A stretch of DNA of 64,000 bases. It comes from Halicephalobus mephisto. Its lineage: Eukaryota > Nematoda > Chromadorea > Rhabditida > Panagrolaimidae. The stretch spans positions 124,001 through 188,000 of the forward strand of contig SWDT01000032.1 in the NCBI GenBank assembly GCA_009193035.1. The letters run 5' to 3'. The translations under genes were made by a program, and so were the position numbers. Shown here one piece after another: positions 1-12,700 of the stretch. Position 1 is the first letter of the stretch; each line of letters opens with the position of its first letter. The notes under the pieces were generated by a model that was not told the origin of the DNA, searched no databases, and was given only the letters and a program-made list of their open reading frames with translations.

Positions 1-2
1 TT

Positions 3-534
3 TTAAAATTTTCAAAAAAAAATAATTTTGCAATTTTTATTTTTGAAAAATCTTCCAGAATATTTATCTTAAAAAATTTATCAATTAGTTCAGAAAAAAA
101 TTTTTTAACTAAAATTATAAATTTTTTAAATAAAAATTTTAAAAATATTTTAATTATTTGTGATTTAAAAAAATCAAAAATTAATAAAAATTTTTTAATT
201 TTTTCTGGTTTTATTTTTGATGAAAATTTTGCTATTTTTCCAATAGAAAATTTTAAATTTAATGAAAATGAAAAAAATTTTTTATTAAAAATTTCAAAAA
301 AATTTTTGGATTTTTATATTAATTTAAAATTTTATTTTGGATTTAATTTTCCTCGAGAAATGGCAGATATAAAAAATTTTGAAAAATGGTCAAAAAATAG
401 AATTTTTTGTGGACTTTTGAAAATTTCTGGAGAATTTTTAAAATACAAAAATGGAAAAACAGAATTCAAAATTGATTCATTCAAATTCAACGAAATTTCA
501 AAAAAGACGAAAAATGATCCAGAATCTTTGAAAA
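3..534 (+). CDS. Partial AT-rich coding exon, identity unknown
   Basis: One frame stays open for about 177 codons from position 3 to a GTAAGT donor at 535, which is unlikely by chance in sequence this rich in A and T. The translation is dominated by Phe, Lys, Asn and Ile, with a less biased C-terminal part reading NFPREMADIKNFEKWSKN and then KISGEFLKYKNGKTEFKID. I do not recognise the family. The exon leaves one base (A), and the JMJD5 exon beginning at 1064 accepts exactly that phase, so it may be the N terminus of that protein; the residues do not resemble the N terminus of human JMJD5, so it could equally be the tail of another gene. The 5' end lies outside the window. Confidence 0.45.
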
Positions 535-1063
535 GTAAGTTTCCAATTTTAAAAATAAAAATTTTTTGGAATTTTTGAATTTTCACTCAAAATGAAAAAA
601 CTTTGATTTTTGCAGTAAATTGCCAAATTTATCATTTTTACAATGTTTTTTTTTACCTAAATTTTTATTGAGATTTTTTGAAATTCCCGCGCAAAATGAG
701 AGAAATTGAAAAAAATTTTTAAAAATGGCAAATCTGGCTATTCGACCGAAATTGACCTGCTCTTGTTTTTATTTCATTTAAATTTCAAAATTTTCTAGAA
801 TATTCAAAGAAGTTAAAAGTTTTATTTATAATTTTCACAATAGTATAGATTTTTAGATTTTTTGAATTCCCGCGCAAAGTGAAAGAAGTTGGAAAATAAA
901 AAAAGTGGTAAACCTGGCTATTCGACCTGAATCGACTCGCTTTGTCTTCACTTTTGTTTTTTATTTTTACAATAATCCTAAAAATTTCAAAATTTATATA
1001 TTCATCTCGAAATATTTTTCAAATTTTTGTAATTGTGTAATTTTTAAACATCATTGATTTCAG

Positions 1064-2482
1064 TTTTGAATGATTTAAGAATTCTGAAATCCCTAGCAGA
1101 AGTCCATCTGAATGCCAGTCCTTTCTCCGCCGTCCCTTCAATTTACAGAGAAGCCTATGCTGAAATTTGTCGAGAATTAGCTCATTATTATATTTTTCAT
1201 CAAGATTACCATGAAGCAATCAAGGAAATCGACGATGGCCTGATGAAAGGAGCTCAATCGGAAGACAAGAACCTTTGTAAACTTGCGAATTTCGTCGTTG
1301 AACAACTTGGACCTTGTCCTGAAGTCAGAATCCTCGAGACGTCTTATCCTGTGCCTTCGTCGTTGGTGTTATCCAAGAAAATTTTGGAAATTTCTCGACC
1401 TTCGTTGGAATTTTTTTATAAAAATTGCGTAGAAAACGGAACACCGATCGTCATCAAGGACCTAGTTAACAACTTTCCGATTTTCGATTTTTTTGAGTAA
1501 GTTTTCAGTTTTCATATATCAAAATCAACATATTAATCTTCAGCTTCGAGAATCTGAATAAGACGTACGGATATAGAAGAGCCCCGATAGAATTCGGATC
1601 GAGTTACGCTTCTGAAGATTACAGTCAAAAAATCATGACGATTCACGAATATTTGAAGGATTATTTGGGGAAGGAAAATGCTCCTAAAGCTTATCTAGCT
1701 CAGCACGCTCTTCTGGATCAACTGAATCTCGTCGATTCCGTTGTTATTCCTGATTATTGTTCCATGCTTGAAGATTGCTCAGAAGATCCTCTTATGAACG
1801 TTTTCATCGGACCTTGTGGAACCATTTCTCCTCTTCATTTCGATCCTAAGCCGAACTTTTTCTGTCAGGTAAAAATTTCATTAATTTTTTAATATAAAAA
1901 TCATTAAAAATCGGTTTTTACGAAGTTTTCCCAAAACGAATTCATGAAACTTTCAGAAATTTTAGTTTTCGATTTTAATGCTAAAAGTGCATTATTATAA
2001 AAATTAGAAATCAATATTATTACAGAATTTTCTCAACGCGAATTTCTGGAATTCCAAGAACTTTTAAAATTTAGGTAAAAATAAGAAAAAACGAGTTAAT
2101 TTTGATGCAAATTGTCAAGTTTATCATTTTTTTATTTTTTCAAAGCTCTGTTGTCCTTTACGCGGGATTTCAAAAAATTATATATCACTTTTTAAATTAC
2201 AATGTTTATAAAGAGCAATTTCAGATCAGAGGACGCAAGTTTGTCCGACTAGTCCATCCTCAATTTGTTCCAAAAGTTTACATGAATCCAGATCCCATGC
2301 ATTCAAACAGCAGTCTAGCAGATCTCGAGAATCCAGATTACGAGGAATTTCCTTTACTGAAAGAAGTAGTAACAGAAGACGTGGTCCTCGAAGCCGGGGA
2401 CTGTCTCTTTATCCCAACCAAGTACCTCCATCTGATGAGAAGCCTGTCTCCGAGCATTTCTATCTCCATCTGGACGGGTTGA
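1064..2482 (+). CDS. jmjd-5: JmjC-domain oxygenase, JMJD5/KDM8 type
   Basis: Exons are 1064-1496, 1544-1868 and 2225-2482, all with matching phases; the start lies upstream and is not resolved. The first exon encodes the helical region found before the JmjC domain in JMJD5 (YREAYAEICRELAHYY, then GLMKGA). The second and third carry the catalytic cupin: GPCGTISPLHFDP supplies the H-x-D iron ligands, GRKFVRLVHP follows, and IPTKYLHLMRSLS supplies the distal His. The usual Trp before that His is Leu here. The family comprises Fe(II)/2-oxoglutarate oxygenases, with arginyl hydroxylation the best supported activity and histone demethylation disputed. An intron of 356 bases splits the domain after FFCQ. 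The stop is followed by a 313-base gap to the convergent Argonaute gene. Confidence 0.88.
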
Positions 2483-2795
2483 TCATTTTCGGGTTTTTAT
2501 TGATATTTTATTCTTGTTTTTTAAGAAATCAAAAGTAGTATAAAATTGTGTAATAATTTACTAATTGTATCTCTCAACGTTCAATTAAACTCTTGCTACT
2601 GTGGAAATTAAAACTTGTCTCTACTGGAGTTTTTGGAAGTACTCAGTGTAGAGGTTTGTAAAGTACTCGACATCAAAATCAAAGTTAAAATAAAATTCGC
2701 AATTTGTTTACAATGTTCAAATAAGGTAATGTAAAAATTAAAAAACTGAAAAATTATCAAATTGTAAAATTTTTTGAAATACTGAATTTGAAACA

Positions 2796-5700
2796 TTAAG
2801 CATTAAATCGGACATTAACGAGTCCGCTGTTAAAGTACCCTAACATATGTGTCAATTCAACGTAATTGATTTCTTGTCCTTTCCACGGGATCAATTTAGG
2901 ATCATCTTCTTTGAGAGCTTTGTAGACTTCAGATCCACGAGTTGCTAATTCATCAGCAATGTAAATCGGTGTTGGTAAAGATGTTGGAGAAGTTACGATT
3001 TGATGACCATAACACAAAGAATGAAGAAAATGTTTAACTTCATTTTTTGTAACTTCCAATTCATTTTTTACAACATTTACTTGAACGAATTTGGCTGTTC
3101 CTTTGATAGCCTTATGACAAGCCATGAAAAATTCAATACAATCAGGACGAACAACTTTGTCGTCGACGAAAGAACCAGCCATAGGATTGCTGAATTTGCC
3201 TTTTTCGCCTTCGAAAAATCTTTTATGATGACGTTTTGTAGCAATTATGAATATAAATTTAGGTTTATAATTTTGATTAAAATCAAAACATCCATTTTTA
3301 AGAGCTGGGAATTCTTCTTCACAAGTCATTTTAAATTGTCCTTCACTGACGCCATCACGAAGAACAACAATAATTTCAGGCATTTTTCCTTTTCTATTCG
3401 TTGAAGTCTGTTCTAAAATCCTCTTCATTCTCATTCTTAATTCTTCATTATTAACTATTTCTTTTCTCGAAGTTTGGAAAAAAAAATCTCCGGCAAAAAC
3501 GGACGGTTCAGAAGTGTAATTTGCCGTTATTCCGACAATAGATGGATCTTCTGTTTTATTTTCGAATTTTTTATCTATTCTCTCCTTCCGTTCCTCAATA
3601 GACACACCAGTCGGATGAGAAACGTCATATCCAACAACCAGGATATTACCAGTATTAATATCAAGACGTTTAGCTGTAGCCGAAAATTGAGGAACGTAAT
3701 TAGTACCTCCGTTTTTAACGTTGAATTTATGCAAAACATTTCCCAACGTAATGTTTTGATTCTGTTCAACTATTTTTCGAATAATTTCTTCCGTGACTTG
3801 TTGAGTAACAATTTTGTGGAGACTTTCAACTAGTTTCAGCATTCCATGACAAAATTGGTTATTTTTTCTGTCGACATACATGACGTACTGAACTCCGTCG
3901 GCCTTGTATGCTTTGAATTTCGCATTCCACTCAGGAAATTTGGAATTACCTCGATTATTGTTCAGTTTATCCGGTATTGGTTCAGATTGAAAAACAATTC
4001 CTCTGTTTTTGGCCTCTTCTATAAATTTATCTATAAAGTTCTTGACCATTTGTCCATTAATATTTTGTGGATATAGAATAACCCATTTTCCTATCTTGGC
4101 TGGAGAGTAGTAGATGCCTCTTCCGATGTTGAACCTCCCATCATCATCGGGTTCAATTATTCTTCCTCCTCCAAGTTTGATACTCGGTTTTGTCGGACGA
4201 TCAAAACGCAAAACAGTGGCTTTTTCCGTCGGTTCCAAATCAATAGAAATCCCAAAAGCTCTAGTCACTTCATTGTTGAATTCAAGATGGTGAACTTCGT
4301 CCATGATATTATCGTAACGTTCCTGAGGAATGACGGCATTTAATCGATGAACTTGATCCCGAATATAGGGAGGAATATTCTGTAAATCAACTCGCTGATG
4401 TGGCAAGATTGTCAATAATTCCATAGGAAAGTCACCATCACGTCCACAAGTAGCCGCTGGAAATTCAGGTCGTGTAATAGTACACTTTTTCTTTCTAGCA
4501 TAAAAATCCACAAACGATATCTCCTCTCCATTGTCCAACGTTAATCTACAATTTTAAGTTTATTATTTCGAAAAATTTTAAAATTAAAACTTACGACATT
4601 TTGCTGACTAATGTTTTTGTAAAACTTGTGAATCGAAGAACTCTGCTTTTCTGATATAAAGGCGAAACGTTTATTCCTTTGAAAGCCTTCTCTGCTTCGT
4701 CCCAATCAGGTTCTCCACGGCCATTTTTGATAAATTCCAGGACATTTTTCAGAAAGTTACCCTGACAATAAAACGGACTTTTTTTGAAGTCAATGACGAG
4801 CGCCGGCTTGATGGACTTCACTGTCTGGCCCTTATTATTCTTTTCTTCGACGTCTACCATCCGAATACCTTTCTGGGAACCAATCCGAGTACAGAATCCC
4901 CGTTCTAGATAATTTTCCTCATTTCGAAATAACTGACCGTTGCCAACTACCGAGTATTCTGCTTTGTTGATCGCTTCTTGAGAAAGAATTATCTCCAGTA
5001 CTTGTCGGAGTGTTTGATTTTCACTAAGAAGAATTTCGCCATCTTCGTATTGACTATAATCTGATAAATCGACATCAGGCATTTCTTCGTTAGGGGTAAT
5101 TATGACTTCAATTTCACCGTCACCTGGAATCAGCTCCGTGAATTCATCGTGAAGATTATCTTTTACAACTTTGGTGATCACCGGAGGGAATTGAGCAGAG
5201 ACGTACATTGTGTTCTGGTTGTCGTAGGCTACTTGGATGCTCGAGGATCCAAAATTGTTCGTTTCTTCCATGACGAGGCTCAGAATCCAGTAACAGAGTG
5301 CCCGGGACCGATTGTCTCTTCTGAAAAAAAAAACATTAGCAAATTTAAAAAAGTATATTTACCTTTTTTCTGTGAGATCGTGTTCAACAACGTCTCCATT
5401 GAACTTTGTCGTCCGGTAAGTCATATGGATGTCATAGCGATATGCTTTGGAACCGGGCAAAATGTTGATTGGGAAAATAGCGCCTTCTCCGGAAAGAACA
5501 TGGGGCCGTGATGGACCCCTAGGAGCACCACCTCTGAAATTCGACCCTCCACGGCCTCGTCCACGAAATCCATCAAAATTTCGGTTATCTCCTCGATCAT
5601 TGAACTGTCTACCACCATGTCCCTGGAAGTGGTTTCATATATGAAAAAAAAATAAAACCAACTTACTCCGAAGTTTTGATTTCTTGGATTGCCGCCTTGA

Positions 5701-5974
5701 TTTTGAGGAAAATACTGATTATTCCTTTCTCTATCCTAAAATTTATTAGTGGTTTCATATATGAAAAAAAAATAAAAACAACTTACTCCAAAGTTTTGAT
5801 TTCTCGGATTGCCACTTTGATTTTGAGGAAAATTCTGATTATTTCTTCCTCTATCCTAAAAATTATTAGTGATTTCATATATGAAAAAAAACAACTTACT
5901 CCGAAATTTTGATTTCTCGGATTGCCGCCTTGGATACCGCTCTGATTTCGGGGATAATTTTGACGATTGCTCAT
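2796..5974 (-). CDS. Argonaute, WAGO-like, with RG/QN-rich N terminus
   Basis: Six exons read on the minus strand: 5974-5900, 5855-5787, 5735-5667, 5622-5363, 5320-4595, 4545-2796, giving 982 residues. Residues 1 to about 115 are low-complexity and rich in Gln, Asn, Arg and Gly (NPRNQNFG three times, then GFRGRGRGGSNFRGG). Argonaute N and linker regions follow, with a short PAZ region near 330-440, MID near 560-690 and PIWI near 700-960. PIWI shows VGYDVSHPTG (Asp near 705), SRKEIV (Glu near 761) and VVLRDGVSEGQF (Asp near 796). At the fourth slicer position, where His is expected, the sequence reads VQVNVV, so Asn probably replaces it. The MID segment has LHKIVTQ and NVKNGG, as in nematode WAGO-type proteins. 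The protein should bind small RNAs; cleavage activity is doubtful. The ATG at 5974 is the first in frame and begins MSNRQNY. Confidence 0.9.
5629..5925 (-). repeat. Tandem exon-plus-intron duplication in the Argonaute N terminus
   Basis: Two adjacent units of about 120 bases (5629-5750 and 5751-5870) each contain one 69-base exon and the neighbouring intron, beginning on the plus strand with TGGTTTCATATATGAAAAAA. A third, partial unit from 5871 covers the intron and the end of exon 1. Units 1 and 2 differ at only a few positions. Both microexons start and end on codon boundaries, so each unit adds 23 residues ending NPRNQNFG without disturbing frame. Confidence 0.85.
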
Positions 5975-6429
5975 TTTTTCTGTCTTAAAAGTTTCTAGTT
6001 AATTTTAAATTAAAGGATAATGGAAAATGCATCGACAATTAGACAATTGAAAGAAAATGTGTGGTGTTATCGAAGTCAGAACCGATAAGGACAGGCGCCA
6101 TTTGGGATTATATCTGCAAAAAATGGAAATATAAAAAATCATCCGTTTTTGATGGCTTAAATAAATCACGTTTGTTGATAAAATTAATTCCCTAAAAAAG
6201 TTAAATAATAATAAATATTTTTTAAAATTCGCGATATAAATAAAGTTTTAATACGAAATAAAAAATATTAATTTTGTTCAAAAATTGAAATTTTCGAAAA
6301 ATTTATTATTTTTATTTTTCAAAATCGAAAAACAGTGTTTGTTCGAAATACAAGGATTGACAAGGAAAAATAAACACAGAATAGTCCCAAAGATGGGAAT
6401 TTAGGGACTGTTAAAATATTATTGATTTT

Positions 6430-6725
6430 TGTAATATAGCATAAATTAAATATTGAAATTAACAAAAACTATAAAAATTATATATTAAAACCAACAAAAA
6501 ATATAAAAATTATATATTAAATATTAAATATCTAAATCAACAAAAAATATAAAAATTAACAAAAACTATAAAAATTAAATATTAAATATTGAAATTAACA
6601 AAAACTATAAATATTAAATATTAAATATTAAATATTAAATCCAACAAAAACTATAAAAATTATATATTAAAATTAACAAAAACTATATAAATTAAATATT
6701 AAAATCAACAAAAACTATAAAAATT
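6430..6725. repeat. AT-rich tandem repeat
   Basis: Imperfect repetition of units built from AACAAAAACTATAAAAATTA and ATATTAAATATTAAA, period roughly 30-55 bases. No coding potential. Slippage is the likely origin. Confidence 0.75.
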
Positions 6726-7029
6726 AAATTTGATTCAAAAATATTGTAATTTTATTTTTTTCAATAAAGTAGAAAAAATGAAATTTTTTTCTTATTCAAA
6801 TTAAGATTCAACATATAATTCTAGAATCTTCTAGAACCCAGCCTAGATTCTAAAAGCTAGAATCTCCGAGAAAATTTTTAAACATTTTAGAATCTAGTAG
6901 AAATTTGGAACATGTTAAGACAGAAAGTTGAAATTTAAAAAAAATATCTGAAACGATACCCTGAATATCAGGGAGTGTGGAGTACTGTAGGGCGAGAGTG
7001 AGACTTTCTCTGGTGAGGCATTTATATTT

Positions 7030-7240
7030 CAATTTTTTACAACTTTAATTCGAAAATTAAAAAACTATTTTAAATAACTTCATATTTTTTATATAAAAAA
7101 TTAAAAATTATTTTAAATAATTTCATATTTTTTATATAAAAAGTTAAAAACTATTTTAAATAATTTCATATTTTTTATATAAAAAGTTAAAAATTATTTT
7201 AAATAACTTCATTTTTTAATATAAAAAATTAAAAACTATT
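7030..7240. repeat. Tandem repeat, about 46-base unit
   Basis: About four to five copies of a unit containing AAAAATTATTTTAAATAA followed by TTCATATTTTTTATATAA. Copies differ by one or two bases. Confidence 0.75.
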
Positions 7241-8565
7241 TTAGGCAAATTTTTGCTTTTTTATGAAACTCCGAGATAAAAATTTTATGTGCTTAAAATT
7301 GGGAATCAGTCTTCATTACCCAGGATTCTGAAGGTTAATTATTGATTTTGATTTCAAATTCAGAATTTACGGGCCTAGTTATCTTATTTAAGTACTTGTT
7401 GTTCAGTTTTGATTGTAGAATTGGAACATTAACCTGAAGGGAATGTACGGTGTTCTTTGATTTTCTCTCTTCTTGCTTGTAATCGAACACGAGCTGATTC
7501 TCAACGCCTCAGGGGCTTTTGTGCTGAGAGATCTTCCTTATTTTACAACAACGATATCGGCATTTTAAAACTTTGCAAAAAATAAAATTCACATTTACGG
7601 AAATATTCAAAAGTATTTAAACGAAATTCGTAACAGATAATTAACAAAGTTCCAATATAATAATTGGAGGTTTTTAATGTTTATTTAACCTGTTTTAACA
7701 TCAACATAACAAGGCACCCGTTCTTTAGAAATAATCTAAGAAAACAGCCGTTTAATGACCGATCATACGTACCCTTATGGAGATGAGTAAGACAAAAGTA
7801 AATAATACAAAAAATCCCATTTTTAAAATGACAAATATTACTTTCGAAAATAAATGTAAAAATAAATGAAGTGATTAACTCCTGGTTCCGATACGAGCAA
7901 TAGTCTTTCTGATAATTTTTGAATAATTTGCTGAGTATTTTGTCTACAGTAAACAGATAAAAATAGAAACGTCATTTTAAAGTTTTCGAGAAAGTATCCA
8001 CTTTCAACTAAGTTATCACGTTGAAAATTAAGTAGAACTAATGTTCATTTTGGAACCAAGATTAAATAAGAAAATTTACTTCTTAACAATGTTACTATGG
8101 ATAAGAAAAGAAATTTTTTTGGATTTTTAGTTTTAGTCAAAAAAAATTACAATAATATACTGTAAAAACAAGAAGATTATGAACTAAGAACGGCCATGTG
8201 GTAGTAGTTTGGGAACAAGGGGTATACACCAGAACTGTCAATTTCGAACTTCCGAATTAAACTTTGAACCGATTTCGAACTTCCGAATCAAACTTTGAAC
8301 CGATTTCGAACTATTCCAAGCTTGAAAACCGAAGTACTCAAGTCCAAATCGAACTGTTAAGTTCAAATTCGAGCCAAATGACTCCAATCCAAACATCAAA
8401 AAATCTGAATACAGACTAATTTGACTTTACGAAATACGTACTTAAACTATATCCACAGTTTGACGATAAAGCTCTCATAAAGAAAAATTGCAAAAAGTCT
8501 TATATAGGCAATCTGCAATCATGTCTAACCGAACGGCATCGATACGTAAGAGCTCCCGAACATGT

Positions 8566-8693
8566 TAGCACGTAGACGACTGAGGTGTTTTTTCGTGACA
8601 GACACATGGTACTGCATACTCTGCCGATCAGTTCGGACATCATGCAGCACCATGTGTCTGTCACGAAAAAACACCTCAGTCGTCTACGTGCTA
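8566..8693. repeat. Long near-perfect inverted repeat (hairpin)
   Basis: Arms of about 52 bases starting TTAGCACGTAGACGACTGAG and ending near ATGCAG pair with a single mismatch around a spacer of roughly 24 bases. The match is much too long to be chance. It is most likely a foldback MITE; the transcript would be a long hairpin. Short ORFs on both strands here merely reflect the symmetry. Confidence 0.85.
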
Positions 8694-9011
8694 AATGTTG
8701 GATTCTGGCTGAACGCAATCAACATGCTTGGCCTATTTTCCTTGTGATTAAAAAGGTATAAGCATGTGAATTATGCTCAATTACAATTAACTTTCGTTAA
8801 ATTGTATTTCTACAAGCAATTGCGCTGAGAATCAAATAGTATGGGAAGCATACTTAGGGACTCTTAGGTGTGACTGTAATTGAACGTAATCAATGTTCTG
8901 GCATTTTGAAAAGCATAAAAACGCCCTGAACATATTACGCTTAATTACAACTAACCCTCGTTGAGCTACGTATTCCTTTTTGATACCCAGCGTCCTTGGC
9001 GCAGTAAAAGG

Positions 9012-9160
9012 ACTACACAACAAGGCGTAACTTGTGGCCCAGTAACAAATGCAACTCGTCACAAATACCAAATATTCATGGAAAATGTGACGATTGTGTT
9101 ACATTTCGCAATTGTTACTGGGCCAAAAGTTACGCTTTTTTGTGTCCAGATATCATACGG
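9012..9160. mobile_element. MITE-like element with imperfect inverted arms
   Basis: The left arm contains GGCGTAACTTGTGGCCCAGT and the right arm the inverted form ACTGGGCCAAAAGTTACGC; the centre has ATATTCATGGAAAATGTGAC. Related sequence lies at 27081-27225 and inside both 0.8-kb inverted repeats (near 15010 and 21890-21965), so this is a dispersed family. No protein is encoded. Confidence 0.65.
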
Positions 9161-9314
9161 TGTAACTCCGGGTACTTAAGCCGATGGCTACCGTATAGCC
9201 AAGGTTAAAGATGAGAAAGCCGCAAATCAGGGATTAATAGCTAAGCGTATTCCTAGAATCACAAAGCTATGAAACTAATAATGTAGGATTGCAGCCAACT
9301 GTTAATACAAACTG

Positions 9315-9487
9315 TGCGTCGTTTTATCATAAGTAACGAGCCTCAGGGTCAAAATTTGAATCACTGAACCCCCGAGACTTGTGTGTGAACACACAAGTTC
9401 GAACTTCGACCTAGAGGTTGATTCCTTTTAAAAACAAGGCACAGACTTTGATCCTGAGGTTCGTTACTTATGATAAACGACGCACTG
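9315..9487. mobile_element. MITE with terminal inverted repeats of about 38 bases
   Basis: The left end GTGCGTCGTTTTATCATAAG and right end CTTATGATAAACGACGCAC are inverted copies, and pairing extends inward through the GTAACGA and CTCAGG motifs. The interior also holds a short palindrome at TTGTGTGTGAACACACAA. Total length is near 173 bases, non-coding. Confidence 0.8.
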
Positions 9488-9772
9488 ATTAAAAACAGCA
9501 AACAAAGCTACAATCCTGTTATCGGTTACGCTCAAGTACAAGTGATTCTAAGATACTTGTGTAGAATTATGCAGAGCTGTCGATTTTGAGAAATTTACAG
9601 CTCTACAATTGTGAATTTTAAACTGAACAATTCGATTCGAAAATTGAAATATCCGGATTCGAAGCTTAGAAGGGTCAAGTTTGGAAATCGAAAATTTCGA
9701 AAAAATAGACTGTTCTGGTATATACCACAAAAAATACTGGAACCAAACTATACCATAGACCACTTCCCCCTC

Positions 9773-12700
9773 TTATTGCATAAGATCGAATACAGCGGAG
9801 GTCAGATATGCCACTTTGCGTTTATATCCTGTGGCTGGGTCCGAGTCTTTAACATTAGTCAAGTCCACGATCAACATGTTCTTCAAAGCTGTAATAGCAT
9901 CTTTGGACCCATATCCGAGGATACTGTATTGATGAGTCTTATTATTTGAGCTGTTCTTTTTCCAGTTAGGAGAAAGGGATAAATAACGAACGGCGATCTT
10001 CTGACATCCAGATTTCTCTAGCAATTTTTGTTTAAAAACTTCTTCGTTAATAGACTTATTGATCTTGATGATTATCTTGTGGAGACGGAGCACTTCAGAA
10101 ACAGGATAAAACCCATTTTTGAATATCTCTGGATTCTTTTGAAATGCAACACGAAGATAAATCATGCGGAAGACCTAAGAAAAACACTGTGATAAAGGAT
10201 AAAAAACTCTAAATTTACCTTCACCATGTGGCTGAATGGAGTCATCTTATAATTATCGAAGTGAGTGATTCCCAAATGTTCGATGAACTTTAAAATAAAG
10301 TTCAGTTTTTCTTCTTCATCGACAGGAGTGTCCCTATTCTTCAACATGGAATGACTAACGGCGACTTCATAGATCTTATTTTTCAACAATAGACTATTAA
10401 TATTAATCCCGGCTCGAGCTCGTAGATGAAAAAGGATCCCTGTTACATAATTCAAGAACTCATTTTTGTAAAGATTGGGTCCAGAGAATCTAAACAAAGG
10501 ATTTAGGCAGAGTCTAGGATTCGCCCCTTCTATGACGCCAGATGCGAAAGGATATTCGGAAAATCTTCTTTTGGACTCAAGACGAACGCAATCGATTGCG
10601 TCCCACAGAATCCAAGGAAATGCAACACAAGATCCATCATCTGGAAATGGTCAAATTATTAATGAAAGTTGGAACAAAGTCACCGTATGCAACGTTGTAA
10701 CAAGCTACAGCGAATTGTTTCATTTTTTGAGGGATATCAGGAGAGTAGAATTCGAAGAAGTCTTTCTTTTGACGCAGCATGACATGTTCCCATCCAGGAG
10801 CAAAGGAATCAAGACATATTTTTCTGAAGCGTTTCATCAAGTTGTTAACCAACTCCTGAACTAAGCCATAGACTGATGCAGCGGAGTTGATTTCGCTTTC
10901 ATGGATGTTGAAATGAGATGACATCTCACTAATCCTTCCAGAAAACAGTTCCCCTTCAGTTTTGATTCCATAACGGGCCATAATCATCTTGACTTCTCGC
11001 TTGAAGGCCTTGAAATGTCTTTTTGCTTCGTTTTCGTACTCCTGCCATCCTTTTACATCAATAAGCGGATCTTTGAATGGTCTTGAATCGTCGAGTTCCA
11101 TGATCTCCAAAACGTCCATATAGAAATCTTTCGATTTTCTATATATGTCTCCCAACAAATTATTTAATTGGTACATTGGCTGGTGATCCTTGCGCATATG
11201 ATCGGGATTGAATCTGCAGTTGATGGTTTTAGTATTCTCAGGAAGAATGCCAGATTTGTGATAATTAAGATAATAATCCAACATTTTAGCATGGTTTTTA
11301 GTGACTTTATGATTGAATCCATATTGTTCCGCAAGGACGAGATGACTGTTGGCAGTTCTTCCGACACCGTCGTTCTTCATAAACTCTTTTCTGAAGTTAG
11401 GAAGATGTTCTTGAATCTTGTCAATTTCAATTTTTTTACTCTCATCTGGATTGGGAGAAAAATAATCTGTAGCAGGATAAGAATATGGTAGCATTAATCC
11501 GGGATCCCAGATGACGGAGTATTCGTCCCCATCCATGTCTCCTCCTCCAATTTGATCCGCAATTGGTCGATCTCCTACAGTAGGAAACACAAGGACATCC
11601 TTGAGGTGATGCAGTTCCTCAACATCCACAGCCTCGACGAATCTCAAATCACCGCTGTTGTAGATAGGAGATTTGGTGATGGCAACTTTGCCTTCCAAAA
11701 CTGTGTACTCTTTGCATTTGGGATTGATCTTCCTGGAGTATTGGATGAAGACCTGTTCTTCTTTCAATTTTCCAGAAAAATCAGGAACACCGAACATTGT
11801 TCTCGCATATTCTGCAGGAAACTCGATGTGTCCTTTCTCATACAACAGACCTAAAATTACCAAATTATTATGTATCTGAATTTTTTTTAAACTTACGGAA
11901 TTTCTCTAGCGAATCAGCCTGAACGAGACTTCGAAGGAAGTATTCACTCAAGAATTCTGTCGGTTCATAGCTCTTCATCGCATCATAGTCCATGTATTTT
12001 GGCAGATGCATAAGAGTCTTTTTAAAGCTGGATGGATCAACGGATTGATTGATAATGTTGTTTTTGTATTCATCAAAATACTTCTTGATCTGCTTTTCAA
12101 CTCGTTCTTTGTATTCCGATTCATGGTGTCCGGCAACTTGACAGAAAAGTTCAATCATATGCTTATGGAATTTCAACATGACTGGAGAGCTGTACTTCAC
12201 TACATCGAGAGTTGTTCCTGAAGATATGTTTGGCGTAAATTTCTTCTGGCTCTCTCGAAAGATGACATTATCTTCATTAAGTAAGTTCCCAGCTTCAACA
12301 ACGAGCACTCCTTTGAAGCCAGGATATCTGATTTGAAATGCTGAAGGTAGAAACGGGATTCCTAACTTTTTTTGTAATTTCCTTGCAAAATCAAGACTCA
12401 TTTGACCACAACCATCGGTGAAGTTGTATTTTTGATCTTCGGATTTGATATCTTTTTCTAAGAAGTAATTGCTGACAGGAATTCCTCTTCTTACAGAAGT
12501 GTAGTTCAGACCAACTCTGCTGCTGATCTTAGCTGGCAGAGCTTTTTCAAACTCGCCGAAAGATTTCCAGATATCTAGAATCTCTGCCTTGGATCCTTTG
12601 TAAAAATAACTCCCACAATCTTTAAACTTGGAATTGGAGCATAAAAATTCATTATATCTGGCCTTATTAATGTTGAATCCATTTTCACAGAATTTTCGGA

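Larger units (their letters stand above)
5975..9772. other. Intergenic region between Argonaute and RdRP, repeat-rich, no gene seen
   Basis: No reading frame here looks coding. It holds AT-rich tandem repeats (6430-6725, 7030-7240), short repeats of the type TTCGAACTTCCGAAT around 8240-8320, a long perfect-type hairpin (8566-8693), and two MITE-like elements (9012-9160, 9315-9487). The first 100-200 bases upstream of 5974 should contain the Argonaute promoter, but I see no clear TATA or initiator motif. Confidence 0.6.

Noticed and set aside
3000..3404. 134-codon plus-strand ORF
   Set aside because: It is the antisense of the Argonaute PIWI region; composition is that of a shadow frame and the minus-strand protein is clearly conserved.
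8500..8747. Similar ORFs on both strands
   Set aside because: Produced by the symmetry of the hairpin at 8566-8693, not by coding.
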